A stretch of 64,000 nt of DNA, from contig NZ_ALWO02000006.1 of NCBI RefSeq assembly GCF_000295935.2, forward strand, positions 36,651 to 100,650, read 5' to 3'. A program made the translations under genes and the position numbers. Every line of letters begins with the position of its first letter. Position 1 is the first letter of the stretch. This document shows positions 23,864 through 33,719 of this stretch, in pieces. Below the pieces are notes generated by a model that ran no database searches, was not told where the DNA came from, and saw nothing but the letters and a program-made list of their open reading frames with translations. This DNA is from Indibacter alkaliphilus LW1 (GTDB lineage: Bacteria; Bacteroidota; Bacteroidia; Cytophagales; Cyclobacteriaceae).

Positions 23864-25159
23864 ATGGAATTCAAAGAGGATTTTCTTCAGGCTGTATGGA
23901 AATACCAGTATTTCGACAAGAATGGACTTCGCAGCAGTGATGGCCAAACTTTGGAAGTCAAAAAAATAGGACTTCACAACTTTTACCATGGTCCGGATTT
24001 TCTGGAGTCATGCATCAAAATCGGTGGTTTGGATCTTTTTGGACATGTGGAAGTTCATCGCAAAGCCTCTGATTGGAAAAACCATGAACATGATGCTGAT
24101 ACCCGGTACAATTCTGTAATCCTTCATGTGGTGTATGAAAACGACTCTGAAATCTTCAGAAATGACGGCACGAAAATTCCCACGCTAGAATTGAAAGGAA
24201 AAATCCTTTTGGATGTGGTTAGAAATTATGAAAAGCTGATCAGCTCGGGAGACGGTTTACTTTGCTCGGAATTTCTTCCGGAGATTTTACCAATACTGAA
24301 ATTTTCCATGTTGGAAAAGGCTTTGGTAGAAAGACTGGAAGACAAATCAACCAGTGTCTTCCATATTCTGGAAGGTACAAAAGGAGATTGGGAAGAGACT
24401 AGCTACAGGTGGCTTTTCCAAAGTTTTGGCTTTAAAACAAACTCTCTTTCCATGCTGAGACTATCAGAAAGTATTCCGTATAGGACTCTTCAGAAGTTAA
24501 GCAATCATGCAAAGGGAATAGAAGCCATTCTTTTGGGACAGGCAGATTTACTACCTGAGCAACCTGTGGATGAATACTCTAAAGAATTGAAAAGTGAGTT
24601 TGAATTCTACATGAAAAAGTACGGCTTAAAGAAAACTGTATATTGCCAAGATTGGAAATTCATGGGAGTAAGGCCTCAAAATAATCCGGTCCTAAGGATT
24701 GTACAATTGGCAGCTTTTCTGAGTCAAAACAAAAACATTTTCAGTGAGGCCATTTATGAAAGTTCAAAGTTTGATGCCTTCAGACAACTTTTTACGATCG
24801 AAGTAAATCCATATTGGGAAAAACACTTAAGGCCTGGGGTTCCTGCTAATCAAAAACTCTCCAAAAAATTGAGTGAAAACACCATCCGTTTGCTTATGAT
24901 CAATTTCGTAGTGCCGCTTTGGTTCAGCTATGGACGCTATATTGAAAACAGTCAATGGAAAGACAAGTGTTTTGACCTTTTGCAGGAATTAAAACCAGAG
25001 ATCAATCATATTACAAAAAGGTTTAATGCTTACAACTGGATTTGTGAAAATGCCTTTGATAGTCAGGGAATGATTGGACTTTTCAACATGTATTGCATTC
25101 AAAAAAAGTGCATGGACTGCAAAATCGGTCATTCTCTTCTCAAGACAGCATCCGTTTAA
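23864..25159 (+). CDS. DUF2851 family protein
   Basis: 431-residue soluble protein of DUF2851, a family largely confined to Bacteroidetes and of unknown function. Family features visible are KEDFLQAVWKYQYFD at the start, GPDFLESCIKIGGL and the block HVEVHRKASDWKNH, which together look like a restriction-nuclease-type fold with a conserved D and E/H set (my reading, not established). The C-terminus has a Cys-rich end, MYCIQKKCMDCKIGHSLL. Probably its own transcription unit. Confidence 0.85.
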   Translation: MEFKEDFLQAVWKYQYFDKNGLRSSDGQTLEVKKIGLHNFYHGPDFLESCIKIGGLDLFGHVEVHRKASDWKNHEHDADTRYNSVILHVVYENDSEIFRNDGTKIPTLELKGKILLDVVRNYEKLISSGDGLLCSEFLPEILPILKFSMLEKALVERLEDKSTSVFHILEGTKGDWEETSYRWLFQSFGFKTNSLSMLRLSESIPYRTLQKLSNHAKGIEAILLGQADLLPEQPVDEYSKELKSEFEFYMKKYGLKKTVYCQDWKFMGVRPQNNPVLRIVQLAAFLSQNKNIFSEAIYESSKFDAFRQLFTIEVNPYWEKHLRPGVPANQKLSKKLSENTIRLLMINFVVPLWFSYGRYIENSQWKDKCFDLLQELKPEINHITKRFNAYNWICENAFDSQGMIGLFNMYCIQKKCMDCKIGHSLLKTASV

Positions 25160-25161
25160 TT

Positions 25162-25193
25162 TTTGGTTAGGAGATTGATTTCCCGTACTTTTG
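25162..25193 (+). promoter_or_regulatory. Promoter of the NeuD-like acyltransferase gene
   Basis: TTTG (25162-25165), 20-bp spacer, TACTTTTG (25186-25193): full Bacteroidetes consensus, 22 bp before the ATG at 25216. Confidence 0.7.
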
Positions 25194-25215
25194 CCATCCG
25201 ATTAGACAAAAAGAA

Positions 25216-25854
25216 ATGGATAAACCAGTAATAATTTTAGGAGCCAAAGGAATTGCACAGGCAGCATTGGAAATTTTCAATAGCAACGAGGTAGTAACTT
25301 ATGGCTTTCTGGATGAAGACAAATCACTCCACGGGACTGAAATCAATGTAGTCCCCGTATTGGGTCACACCGAAGATGAAGGCTTTCTAAAGCTGATCGG
25401 AAAAAAGTGCGAGGCATTTGTAGCCGTAGATGATAACAAATACAGGGAGTTTTTGGTAAAAATGCTCAATGATGTCCGCAAAGTACAACCTGTAAATGCA
25501 ATCCACAAGACCTCGTTTATTTCTTCAGATGCGGCTATCGGGCATGGCAATTTTATCAATTCCCGTGTAGGTTTAGGAACTGCTGTTAAAATGGGGAGTC
25601 ATTGTATTTTACATACAGGAGCAATCATAGACCATCAGGCTGATCTGGGAGACTTCGTTCAAATAGGCGCCGGCTCTATTATCAATTCAGGTGTAAAGAT
25701 TAGCAAAGGAGCCTTTGTAGGTTCAGGAGCAGTAATTGTTTCAGGAATATCCATCGGGAAAAACGCACGGGTTGGAGCAGGATCAGTTGTCATATCCGAT
25801 GTGAAAGACGGCGAAACAGTCTTTGGCAATCCTGCAGCACCCATAAAGAAATAA
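25216..25854 (+). CDS. NeuD/PglD-like sugar O-acyltransferase
   Basis: 212-residue acetyltransferase with the two-part layout of the NeuD/PglD family: an N-terminal Rossmann-like substrate domain (VIILGAKGIAQAALEIF, about 5-21) and a C-terminal left-handed beta-helix of hexapeptide repeats (about 105-205, for example GDFVQIGAGSIINSG and GKNARVGAGSVVISD). Acetyl-CoA is the likely donor; the acceptor, probably an amino sugar, is unknown because no glycan cluster is nearby. The predicted catalytic His is in GAIIDHQADLGD. Confidence 0.85.
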   Translation: MDKPVIILGAKGIAQAALEIFNSNEVVTYGFLDEDKSLHGTEINVVPVLGHTEDEGFLKLIGKKCEAFVAVDDNKYREFLVKMLNDVRKVQPVNAIHKTSFISSDAAIGHGNFINSRVGLGTAVKMGSHCILHTGAIIDHQADLGDFVQIGAGSIINSGVKISKGAFVGSGAVIVSGISIGKNARVGAGSVVISDVKDGETVFGNPAAPIKK

Positions 25855-25912
25855 AATTTCTTAAATTCATCAATAAAAAACCAGACACCCTGTCGGAAAC
25901 AGGGCTTTAGTT

Positions 25913-26896
25913 ATGGAAAATAAAGATTATAACGTCCTATTGTATTACTGTTATGCTCAGATCGAGGATCCTGAAGCTTACAGAGAAGAACATCACTTGT
26001 TCTGTATTGAAAATAACATTCGAGGCCGCATTATTGTCTCCCCGGAAGGACTAAATGGTACAGTTTCAGGTACCGAGAAAGACTGTCAGAAATACATGGA
26101 CTATGTTCATTCTGACCCAAGGTTTGCCAAAACCGAATTTAAAATTGACACCCATGCAGGACATGCTTTTGCAAAAATCCATGTACGTGTCAAGCCTGAG
26201 ATCGTACATAGCAGCTTGAGACATCTTGACCCCAATGTCAGAACGGGAAAACACTTGGAACCGGAAGAATTTAAAGCACTCAAGGATCAGGACGATGTGG
26301 TCATCTTGGATGTCAGATCCAATTATGAACACGAACTCGGCAGATTTAAAAATGCCATTACTTTGGATATAGATAATTTTAGGGACTTTCCGGAAAAAGT
26401 CAAAGAGTTGGAGCATTTTAAAAATAAAAAGGTTCTTACTTACTGTACAGGCGGCATCAAGTGCGAAAAGGCTTCTGCTTTCTTGTTGGAGCAAGGCTTT
26501 GATGACGTATATCAGCTTCATGGAGGAATTATCAAATACGGCATGGAGGCCGGAGGAGAGGATTTTGAAGGCAAGTGTTATGTATTTGACAATAGAATTG
26601 CAGTCGATGTCAACAAGGTAAACCCGAAGGTCATTTCAAAATGCCATGTTTGCGGTACTGAATCTGACCGTATGGTCAATTGTGCCAACCCTGTGTGTAA
26701 TGAACACCTTCCCATTTGTGAAAAATGTGGATGGGAATTGGAAGGAGCTTGCTCTGTGGAATGTAAAGATCATCCGGAGAAAAGGCCTTATGACGGAACC
26801 GGCTATTACCAGAAGAACACAAATGGCTATAATCCATACAAAGGATTGATTAGAAAACAGGATAAGGAAAAAACTAAAAACATTATTCATGAATAA
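25913..26896 (+). CDS. trhO: Oxygen-dependent tRNA uridine(34) hydroxylase TrhO (YceA family)
   Basis: Rhodanese-domain protein that hydroxylates U34 in tRNA using O2. The 327 residues show the N-terminal acylphosphatase-like domain (GRIIVSPEGLNGTVSGT), then the rhodanese domain with LDVRSNYEHELGRF and the active-site loop YCTGGIKCEKA (Cys178, Cys184). The C-terminus has two Cys-pair motifs (CHVC, CEKC, with further Cys), likely a small zinc site. The last codons overlap the next gene by 8 bp, so the pair is translationally coupled. Confidence 0.92.
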   Translation: MENKDYNVLLYYCYAQIEDPEAYREEHHLFCIENNIRGRIIVSPEGLNGTVSGTEKDCQKYMDYVHSDPRFAKTEFKIDTHAGHAFAKIHVRVKPEIVHSSLRHLDPNVRTGKHLEPEEFKALKDQDDVVILDVRSNYEHELGRFKNAITLDIDNFRDFPEKVKELEHFKNKKVLTYCTGGIKCEKASAFLLEQGFDDVYQLHGGIIKYGMEAGGEDFEGKCYVFDNRIAVDVNKVNPKVISKCHVCGTESDRMVNCANPVCNEHLPICEKCGWELEGACSVECKDHPEKRPYDGTGYYQKNTNGYNPYKGLIRKQDKEKTKNIIHE

Positions 26897-27755
26897 TAGA
26901 ATACCAGAATCTGAACTGATCATCAATCCTGATGGAAGCATCTATCATCTCAATTTGAAGCCAGAACATCTGGCTTCAACTGTTATTACTGTAGGCGACC
27001 CCGATCGTGTACAAAAGGTTTCTCAGTATTTTGATGAAGTGGAATTCACCATGTCCAAAAGGGAGTTTGTGACCCACACAGGAACCTACAATGGCAAGCG
27101 CATCACAGTAATGAGTACCGGAATGGGCACAGACAATATCGAGATATTTATGACAGAACTGGATGCTTTGGTTAATGTGGACCTGGCTACCCGGTTGCCC
27201 AAAGAACAACATACCAGTTTGGACATAATCCGAGTTGGGACCTCCGGTAGCATGCAAACTGACATTCCTGCAGGAGCCATGTTGGCTTCAGCATTTGGAA
27301 TAGGCCTCGACACATTAATGGCCTTTTACAATACTGAATATTCGGAATTAGAATCACAAGTTGGGTTAAAAATTCAAGAGGAATTAGGTTTAAGTTTTCG
27401 TCCCTACTGCATAAAGGGGGCAGAAAAACTTTTAAAACAATTATCTGATGGATTGATTGTCGGCAACACAGTCACTTGTCCCGGTTTTTTTGCCCCTCAA
27501 GGCAGGCAGGTGAGATTGAAGCCAGCTATTCCGGATATTATTGAAAAACTCAGCAAAGTAAATGTAGAAAGTTTCGAACTGACCAATTTTGAAATGGAAA
27601 CAGCAGGCTATTATGCAATGGGAAGACTGTTAGGCCATGAAGTGATGAGTTTGAATGCTATTGTAGCCAATAGAATTACGCACGAATTTGCTGAAAATTC
27701 GTACGAGATCGTGGACAAACTGATCAAACACACATTAAAAAAATTGGCGGGTTAA
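26889..27755 (+). CDS. Nucleoside phosphorylase (uridine phosphorylase/PNP family)
   Basis: 288 residues of the NP-I phosphorylase fold, splitting a nucleoside with phosphate into base and ribose-1-phosphate. The phosphate-binding N-terminal loop VGDPDRVQKV, the central STGMGTDNIEI and RVGTSGSMQTDIPAG, and the ribose-binding ELTNFEMETAGYYAMG are all present; the last motif favours uridine phosphorylase-like enzymes. Overlaps trhO by 8 bp. The stop codon sits in the loop of the terminator hairpin. Confidence 0.88.
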   Translation: MNNRIPESELIINPDGSIYHLNLKPEHLASTVITVGDPDRVQKVSQYFDEVEFTMSKREFVTHTGTYNGKRITVMSTGMGTDNIEIFMTELDALVNVDLATRLPKEQHTSLDIIRVGTSGSMQTDIPAGAMLASAFGIGLDTLMAFYNTEYSELESQVGLKIQEELGLSFRPYCIKGAEKLLKQLSDGLIVGNTVTCPGFFAPQGRQVRLKPAIPDIIEKLSKVNVESFELTNFEMETAGYYAMGRLLGHEVMSLNAIVANRITHEFAENSYEIVDKLIKHTLKKLAG

Positions 27756-27769
27756 TACCCGCCATTTTT
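27745..27769 (+). terminator. Terminator overlapping the phosphorylase stop codon
   Basis: TGGCGGG (27745-27751), loop TTAATA, CCCGCCA (27758-27764), T run. The TAA stop (27753-27755) lies in the loop, so the last codons of the gene form the left arm. Confidence 0.85.
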
Positions 27770-27777
27770 CTGTCTAA

Positions 27778-28059
27778 TCACCCATTATAAACTACTCTTT
27801 CAAAAAGTGTAGTATTTTCAATACTTACTGAATCCAAATCCAGTAATTCAATATTTTTAAGAAGCTTACAGAATATTTCCGAGCATTCCTGCCTACCTAA
27901 ATAAGCTCCAAAGACCCTGTCTTTTTTACTTACCATGAATACTCTTTTGCTGTCAAAAATTCTGACCAGACTCTCCCAATCTGACATCATTAAAAGTTCA
28001 TCTGACTTGCTGATAGACTGAATAATTTTGAAATCCCCAAAAGTAGAACTGATTTTCAT
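27778..28059 (-). CDS. Small hypothetical protein
   Basis: 93 residues, no signal peptide, no membrane segment, mixed alpha/beta in appearance (FGDFKIIQSISKSDELLMMS, RVFMVSKKDRVFGAYLG). I do not recognise a family. A consensus promoter (28084-28114) lies just upstream on the minus strand; its -7 element overlaps the longer possible start at 28086, so the internal ATG at 28059 is preferred. It converges on the phosphorylase gene and precedes nothing else on its strand. Confidence 0.55.
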   Translation of the reverse strand: MKISSTFGDFKIIQSISKSDELLMMSDWESLVRIFDSKRVFMVSKKDRVFGAYLGRQECSEIFCKLLKNIELLDLDSVSIENTTLFERVVYNG

Positions 28060-28083
28060 AAGTGATTCTGAATTTGTAATATT

Positions 28084-28114
28084 CAAATATACTTTAAGCG
28101 TATTTGGCTATCAA
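28084..28114 (-). promoter_or_regulatory. Promoter of the 93-residue hypothetical gene
   Basis: On the minus strand TTG (28114-28112), 20-bp spacer, TATATTTG (28091-28084). Supports this small gene as real and sets its start downstream, at 28059. Confidence 0.6.
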
Positions 28115-28155
28115 TAAGGGGAAACACGTATTTTTATCCAGTGACTGGTATTGTC

Positions 28156-28782
28156 TTAAAAAATGATCCCTTTGTTTTTTTGGGCCCAAACCAAGAGAGC
28201 GTTGTGCTTTTTATCCAGTTTCAACTTACTGATGATATTGCTTCTGTGCTTTTCAACTGTCCTTTCTGCTACAAAAAGCTTATCAGCGATAGCTGGCGTA
28301 GTAAGCCCATCTGCTATCAATCTCAAAATTTTCTTTTCTGAAGGGGTAAGAGAAGCACCTTGACTGACATTTTGTTTTTCTTCTTTACTTTTAAAAAGTT
28401 TTTCACTGAAATATTTCCTCCCTTGCTTTACCTCTTCTAAGCAATTGATTATCTCTTCCGTGGCAAAGTCTTTCAAAAGATAACCTGAAATATTGAGTGA
28501 GTCCGCTTGCTGAAATATAAAAAGCTCCTTGTGAAGAGTAAATAAAATAATTTTCGTCGGAATATTATCCCTTCCGCATGCCTTAGCTATTTCCAGGCCT
28601 GTCATCCCGGGCATTTCTAGGTCAAGAATCGCTATCCCTGGCTTTAACTCATTGATGGCTTCCCATGCTTCTCTCCCATTTTTGGCGGCAGCCGCAACCA
28701 AAAAGTCATTTTCTTCCAGAAAATCTTTAAGCCCTTTAAGCAACAAGGGATGATCATCTGCAATAACCAGTACCTCGTTCAT
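28156..28782 (-). CDS. NarL/FixJ-type response regulator
   Basis: 208 residues: receiver domain (about 3-120) with acidic pair Asp9-Asp10, phosphoacceptor Asp54 (ILDLEMPG), Thr82 and Lys104, then a LuxR-type helix-turn-helix (about 143-205; SLTPSEKKILRLIADGLTTP, KLFVAERTVEKHRSNI). Output is DNA binding. It is encoded 2 bp after the histidine kinase gene, so the two form a cognate pair. Target genes are not evident from the window. Confidence 0.93.
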   Translation of the reverse strand: MNEVLVIADDHPLLLKGLKDFLEENDFLVAAAAKNGREAWEAINELKPGIAILDLEMPGMTGLEIAKACGRDNIPTKIILFTLHKELFIFQQADSLNISGYLLKDFATEEIINCLEEVKQGRKYFSEKLFKSKEEKQNVSQGASLTPSEKKILRLIADGLTTPAIADKLFVAERTVEKHRSNIISKLKLDKKHNALLVWAQKNKGIIF

Positions 28783-28784
28783 GT

Positions 28785-30818
28785 CTATTTGTATAGGTAA
28801 AATGAAAATTTTGTTCCTTTGCCTTTTTCTGATTCTACCTTCATCGTCCCGTTGAGGCTTGCTGTTCGCTCTTTGAGCGTTTTCAAGCCCAAACTTCCGA
28901 AATCCTGATATTTTTCCGAAAAATCAAATCCAACACCATTATCCTCAATCGATAAACTGACCATATTTTTTTCCAAAACCACCAGTACCCGAACAGCTGA
29001 AGCTTGCGCATGTTTGATAATATTGTTGAAAACTTCCTGCACCATTCTAAAAACCTGAAGTTGCTCATTTTTGTCAAACAAATGATCCACATCGTCTATT
29101 TCAGAACTGATAAAAATCTCTGTCTCACCATCCAGATGCTCAAGCGTATTTTTGAGGGCTTGGGTCAGGCCAAGCTCTTCTAGCTGAAACGGGTGAAGAG
29201 ACCTCGAAATACCCCTCAACTCTTCTATGGCTGAGTTTAACATTCCTGTAGCAGATGGGTCGGCGCTCATTGCAACTTTATTTTTGATCAGCAAAAGGCT
29301 TTGCCCTAAACCATCATGAAGATCCTTTGAGATTCGCTTTCGTTCCTCCTCCTGATAGACAAGCAAATCCCTGGAGAATTTCTCTTGCATTTCTTTTGCC
29401 TTAATCTGCGACTGTAAATTTTTGTAGAGATATAAAAACACCAAGCCCCCTATAATAAGCAGTGAAATCCCTATCATCCAGGCTAGTCTTTTTTGATTTA
29501 CCAAGGTGATATTCTCGATCTCCAAAGATTTATTCACAAGCTCTCTTTCCTTTTTTTCAGTCTCATACAAAGTTTGATAATAAGCAAATGAGGTGGCTTT
29601 ATTTACTGTAAATACTGAATCCTTTTTCTGGGTCCAAGATGAAAGGGCTTGGAAAGCTTCAGGATAATTACCCATCATTTTTAATAAATCAGCTTCAAAT
29701 TCCAAAACATCAAGTTTGTCACTAAACTTATCCTCTGCATTAGCTTGCTCTTTGTACTCATCCAAATATATTCTAGCCCGGCTTAAGTCTCCGAAGTTTT
29801 TTTCACCCAGAAATCTTGACCTTAAAAAACTAATATCAAGGTATGAACCTTCTCCTATCCTTGAATCAAATATGCTATCAGCCCTTTGAAAATGAAATTC
29901 AAATTTCGGTTTATCCTTATCTCCAGCATAATGATTAGCCAAGGAGAGATTCAGAGCAACTTCAAGATGAGGGTCGTCCACCGCATTCAAATTCTCATAG
30001 ACTTCTTTGAGAATCCTCAGGTTTTCTTCAGGATATCCTGCTTTTCTGTAAGTTCCGGCTCTATTGTACATCACAATAGCCCAATACTCCTTCTGATTTC
30101 GTTTCAAATGATTTTCCAAAAGTTTTAACCTGATCTTTTCAGATTCTTCCAGCATTCCATACTTGCTAAAAATAATACTCATACTGTTTTGGACATGATC
30201 AACATACTCCTCATCTCCCAAAAGCTCATAATACAAAGCGGCCAGCTGATAATCATTTACTGCGTTGATAAATTCCCCTTTAAAGTCCTTAGCTTGACCC
30301 CTGAAAAAAAGTGCATCTGCCACAAAAATCGAATCTTCTTCTGCAAATTGATTGATGGCATTGGTGTATTCCTCCACAGCCTCCTCAAACTGCCCCAAAT
30401 CATAATAGGCCGCAGCATATTTCAAATAAACATTTCCACGCATCACTGAGGAAGAAATCCCGGGAACAAACTCTGTAGCCTTTTTCATAGTCTCCAAAGC
30501 CTGTTTGCCCCCATCAGCTGTCAATTGATAATATTGGAAAAGTTCTATAGACCACTTGGCAGCCTTATCCAAAGAATCCAAAGAGGCAGCATGCTGAATT
30601 GCATCAGGATAAAACTTCACGATCAAATCAGCATTATTAGGGTAAATCATAGGCAATAAGTCCTTATACAAGGCTAACCTATGATTATCAGAATCAGCAA
30701 TTATCAGTTGATTGACTAGAGAATCAATGGACCTGTCCTGTGCTACGGACAATGTGTCAAAAAGAAAAAATACCCAAATTAAGGATAGTGATTTTTTGAA
30801 GAGTAATCGGGAGGGCAT
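28785..30818 (-). CDS. Sensor histidine kinase with TPR sensor region (HisKA_3 type)
   Basis: 677 residues: signal peptide (about 1-26), a periplasmic region of TPR-like repeats (about 30-400), one membrane helix (about 445-466), a coiled linker, and a NarX/DegS-type kinase core with phosphoacceptor His501 in ERKRISKDLHDGLGQSL, then a HATPase domain (N box VFNNIIKHA, G1 IEDNGVGFDF, G2 GSLGLKTLKER). The TPR sensor suggests recognition of a peptide or protein in the periplasm (inference). Operon with the response regulator. Confidence 0.92.
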   Translation of the reverse strand: MPSRLLFKKSLSLIWVFFLFDTLSVAQDRSIDSLVNQLIIADSDNHRLALYKDLLPMIYPNNADLIVKFYPDAIQHAASLDSLDKAAKWSIELFQYYQLTADGGKQALETMKKATEFVPGISSSVMRGNVYLKYAAAYYDLGQFEEAVEEYTNAINQFAEEDSIFVADALFFRGQAKDFKGEFINAVNDYQLAALYYELLGDEEYVDHVQNSMSIIFSKYGMLEESEKIRLKLLENHLKRNQKEYWAIVMYNRAGTYRKAGYPEENLRILKEVYENLNAVDDPHLEVALNLSLANHYAGDKDKPKFEFHFQRADSIFDSRIGEGSYLDISFLRSRFLGEKNFGDLSRARIYLDEYKEQANAEDKFSDKLDVLEFEADLLKMMGNYPEAFQALSSWTQKKDSVFTVNKATSFAYYQTLYETEKKERELVNKSLEIENITLVNQKRLAWMIGISLLIIGGLVFLYLYKNLQSQIKAKEMQEKFSRDLLVYQEEERKRISKDLHDGLGQSLLLIKNKVAMSADPSATGMLNSAIEELRGISRSLHPFQLEELGLTQALKNTLEHLDGETEIFISSEIDDVDHLFDKNEQLQVFRMVQEVFNNIIKHAQASAVRVLVVLEKNMVSLSIEDNGVGFDFSEKYQDFGSLGLKTLKERTASLNGTMKVESEKGKGTKFSFYLYK

Positions 30819-31209
30819 AGGTACTTCACAACATGTAAATCATTCGGAATCAATTCCAAATCACTAATTTATCCTTTTTTTGTTTAAGAAATATTCATTT
30901 TTCTTCCCGTTTGTGTAATAAATAGACTTTTTATCTACAAATAAGCCCGATAAATGTATATACACAGATTTCCGGAACAAACAGCCACCCCGAACGTTTT
31001 TTAAAGTGATGAGTTTTGTATGCGAGCCATGAATTTTATCAGTAGTTCATTTCAACAAATCAAGATTGGCAAACAGCACTCAACTTCCGAACAAATGATT
31101 AAATATTTATAAAATTACTTTCTTTTACGATTACCGCTTATAAATAAAGCCTTTAAAAACAGAATAAAATTCTGTATATTTAAGGTCTATTTCTTGAATA
31201 AACAATACT
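30819..31209. other. 391-bp divergent intergenic region
   Basis: Lies between the histidine kinase gene (minus) and the TonB-type receptor gene (plus), so it must contain both promoters. No gene seen. A small inverted repeat CAGAAT-AAA-ATTCTG (31160-31174) lies about 36 bp before the receptor ATG and is a candidate operator. No exact TAnnTTTG element was recognised for either gene. Confidence 0.4.
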
Positions 31210-33639
31210 ATGAAACCTATTTTAGCCTATTTATTTATCGCAACTTTTACCATGTGCACAATTGAAGTGTTCGGACAGGATTATTCAATTCGTGGCCGTG
31301 TTTTGGACCGTGACAAAGGAGGTGCAATGGAATTTGCTAATGTAGCATTATTAAGCCCTGCGGATTCGAGTCTCGTAACAGGAGGAATGACAGAATTGGA
31401 CGGTACTTTCTCATTTCCGGCAGCTGCTGGAGATTATATTTTAAGGGTTGGATTTATTGGATATGAAAATTTCTTCAAAAATATTCAGGTTGGAGATAAA
31501 GAAACTTTAAATGTCGGCAATGTCAGGCTGAGAGCCGATGCTCAAAACTTGGAGGAAGTCACAGTACAAGGAGTTCAATCTATGTTTGAAAGTGATATTG
31601 ACAAGCGAACATTCAATGTCGAAAACAGTATCGTTGCAGAGGGCGCTACTGCTACAGAATTATTGGAAACGCTACCATCCATACAAGTAGATGATGAGGG
31701 AGGTATTTCAATGAGGGGTAGTGGCAACATACTCATTTATATCAATGGAAGGCCGTCAAATTTATCAGGAGATGATGCAGAGAGCATTTTAGCCCAATTT
31801 CCAGCCAACAGTATCAAATCTGTTGAATTAATTACCAACCCTTCTTCAAGATATGATGCAGCCGGTGTCGGCGGTATCATTAATATTGTTTTGAAGAAAA
31901 ATGAGAAAACAGGCTTAAATGGTCAGGCAAATGCCTCAATAGGCACAAGAGATAAATACACAGCTGGATTCAACCTGAATTATGGACTGGAAAAAATCAA
32001 CATTTACGGGTCTTACAATTATCAGGACAGAAGGTTATTTAGAGAAGGTGAAGGGTTGAGGGAGTCGTTTATACCTAATGTTTCCCCATTCCTTGATCAG
32101 GATAATTATAGTGAAAGAGTTGATGTAAATCACCTTGTAAGGGGTGGTTTTGACTGGAACATTACAGACACTAAAACTTTTGGATTTTACGCGCAGGCAA
32201 ATTTCAGGGACCGGTCCAGTTTTAATGATCTTAATCAGAGAAATTTAAACCAACAAAGACAACTTGACAGTCTTTTTGTCAGAAATAACAGAGACACCCG
32301 TACAAGTTATAATATTGAAACAGGGATCAATTACAATTGGGAAATAGATACTTTGGGACAAAGGTTATTTACTTCTATATCTTATTCTTATGATGACAGA
32401 TTCCAAGATGAGTTTTACGATCAGAGTTTTTTCAACCAATTCAATCAAGAAGTCCCGGACAATAGATTGATACAAATCAATGAGAGACCACAATGGAGCT
32501 CACTTTATGTATTGCAGGCTGATTATGAGAAGCCATTTTCTGATGGTGGTAAATTTGAAACTGGGCTGAAAGGAACATTTGGTGTTTGGGATAGAGGTCA
32601 GGATTTTTTCCAGGGCGATCAAACCACTGAGTTTGAACCGGTATTAGACGACAGGTTCAGTGATGGTTTTAATTTCAAGGAAGATGTCTATGCTGCTTAT
32701 GCCGCCTACAAAAATAAAATCGGAAAACTTGGCTATCAAGGTGGTCTGAGAGGTGAGTACACAGAAACAATCTCAGTACAAGAAAGCAACCAAAATGTAG
32801 TGGTCAATAACTATTTCAACCTATTCCCCTCATTATACCTTTCTTACGATCTTGGAAATGAAGAGGAATTTACAGCAAACTACAGCCGAAGGATTTCAAG
32901 ACCAAATATTTGGGCATTGGCTCCGCTTTTCAGAGTAGCTGATTTGTACAACCTGAGTGTTGGGAATCCATTTCTACAACCTGAACTTACTGATAGTTAT
33001 GAGGTAGGATATATGAAAGGATGGGAAAGGTATTTGATGAACGCAACAGTTTACCATAGATTCTCTACAGATATTCTGACAAGAGTAGTCAGAATAGATG
33101 ATAGCAATGTGGCTGTTCAAACCCGTGAAAATGCCAATAGTAGAAGCGCAACAGGTTTTGAATTGGTCAACCAAATTCAGGTCACTGACTGGTTTGATGC
33201 AACTTTAACAGGAAACTTTTTTTATTCTGAAATATTCGGTGACAACATTGAGGAGGGATTCAATAATTCCAACTTCAGTTGGACTGTTTCTTTACTGGCT
33301 AATATGTCCATACCTAAATTTGCTACTGTACAGATTCAGGGTAACTACAGAGGACCTATAGTACTTCCACAGGGTGAAATAGAACCGCTTTGGGGAATAA
33401 ACGCCGGTATCAGAAAAAATATCTTGAATAACAGAGCAACTATCTCAGCAAATGTCAGTGACATTTTCAATACAAGGATATTTAGGATAAGAACCGAAGA
33501 TGCAAGATTTGTTCAGGACAGAATGTTCAACCGGGAAACAAGAATAGGTACACTTTCCTTTACCTGGAGATTTGGAGGATTTAAAGACAGAAATGGTAGA
33601 GGTGAAAGAGAAGAATATGATGAGGATATGGATTTTTAA
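31210..33639 (+). CDS. TonB-dependent receptor-like outer-membrane protein
   Basis: 809 residues. Signal peptide (about 1-22, ending FGQ), a carboxypeptidase-regulatory-like domain (about 25-110, YSIRGRVLDRDKGGAMEFAN), a plug-like region (about 115-230; SNLSGDDAESILAQFPANSI and GVGGIINIVLKKN) and a long beta-barrel. The family (outer-membrane beta-barrel family 3) lacks a clear TonB box. No substrate-binding lipoprotein is adjacent, so the ligand is unknown. The neighbouring two-component system may regulate it (inference). Confidence 0.88.
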   Translation: MKPILAYLFIATFTMCTIEVFGQDYSIRGRVLDRDKGGAMEFANVALLSPADSSLVTGGMTELDGTFSFPAAAGDYILRVGFIGYENFFKNIQVGDKETLNVGNVRLRADAQNLEEVTVQGVQSMFESDIDKRTFNVENSIVAEGATATELLETLPSIQVDDEGGISMRGSGNILIYINGRPSNLSGDDAESILAQFPANSIKSVELITNPSSRYDAAGVGGIINIVLKKNEKTGLNGQANASIGTRDKYTAGFNLNYGLEKINIYGSYNYQDRRLFREGEGLRESFIPNVSPFLDQDNYSERVDVNHLVRGGFDWNITDTKTFGFYAQANFRDRSSFNDLNQRNLNQQRQLDSLFVRNNRDTRTSYNIETGINYNWEIDTLGQRLFTSISYSYDDRFQDEFYDQSFFNQFNQEVPDNRLIQINERPQWSSLYVLQADYEKPFSDGGKFETGLKGTFGVWDRGQDFFQGDQTTEFEPVLDDRFSDGFNFKEDVYAAYAAYKNKIGKLGYQGGLRGEYTETISVQESNQNVVVNNYFNLFPSLYLSYDLGNEEEFTANYSRRISRPNIWALAPLFRVADLYNLSVGNPFLQPELTDSYEVGYMKGWERYLMNATVYHRFSTDILTRVVRIDDSNVAVQTRENANSRSATGFELVNQIQVTDWFDATLTGNFFYSEIFGDNIEEGFNNSNFSWTVSLLANMSIPKFATVQIQGNYRGPIVLPQGEIEPLWGINAGIRKNILNNRATISANVSDIFNTRIFRIRTEDARFVQDRMFNRETRIGTLSFTWRFGGFKDRNGRGEREEYDEDMDF

Positions 33640-33661
33640 TCCTATCCCTTGCAATATACCG

Positions 33662-33694
33662 ATGCCCATCCGAGATTGGATGGGCATTTTTTTT
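33662..33694 (+). terminator. Terminator of the receptor gene
   Basis: Perfect 10-bp stem ATGCCCATCC / GGATGGGCAT with loop GAGATT and eight Ts. Confidence 0.92.
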
Positions 33695-33719
33695 GAGACC
33701 CTTTATGAATAATCGCAGC

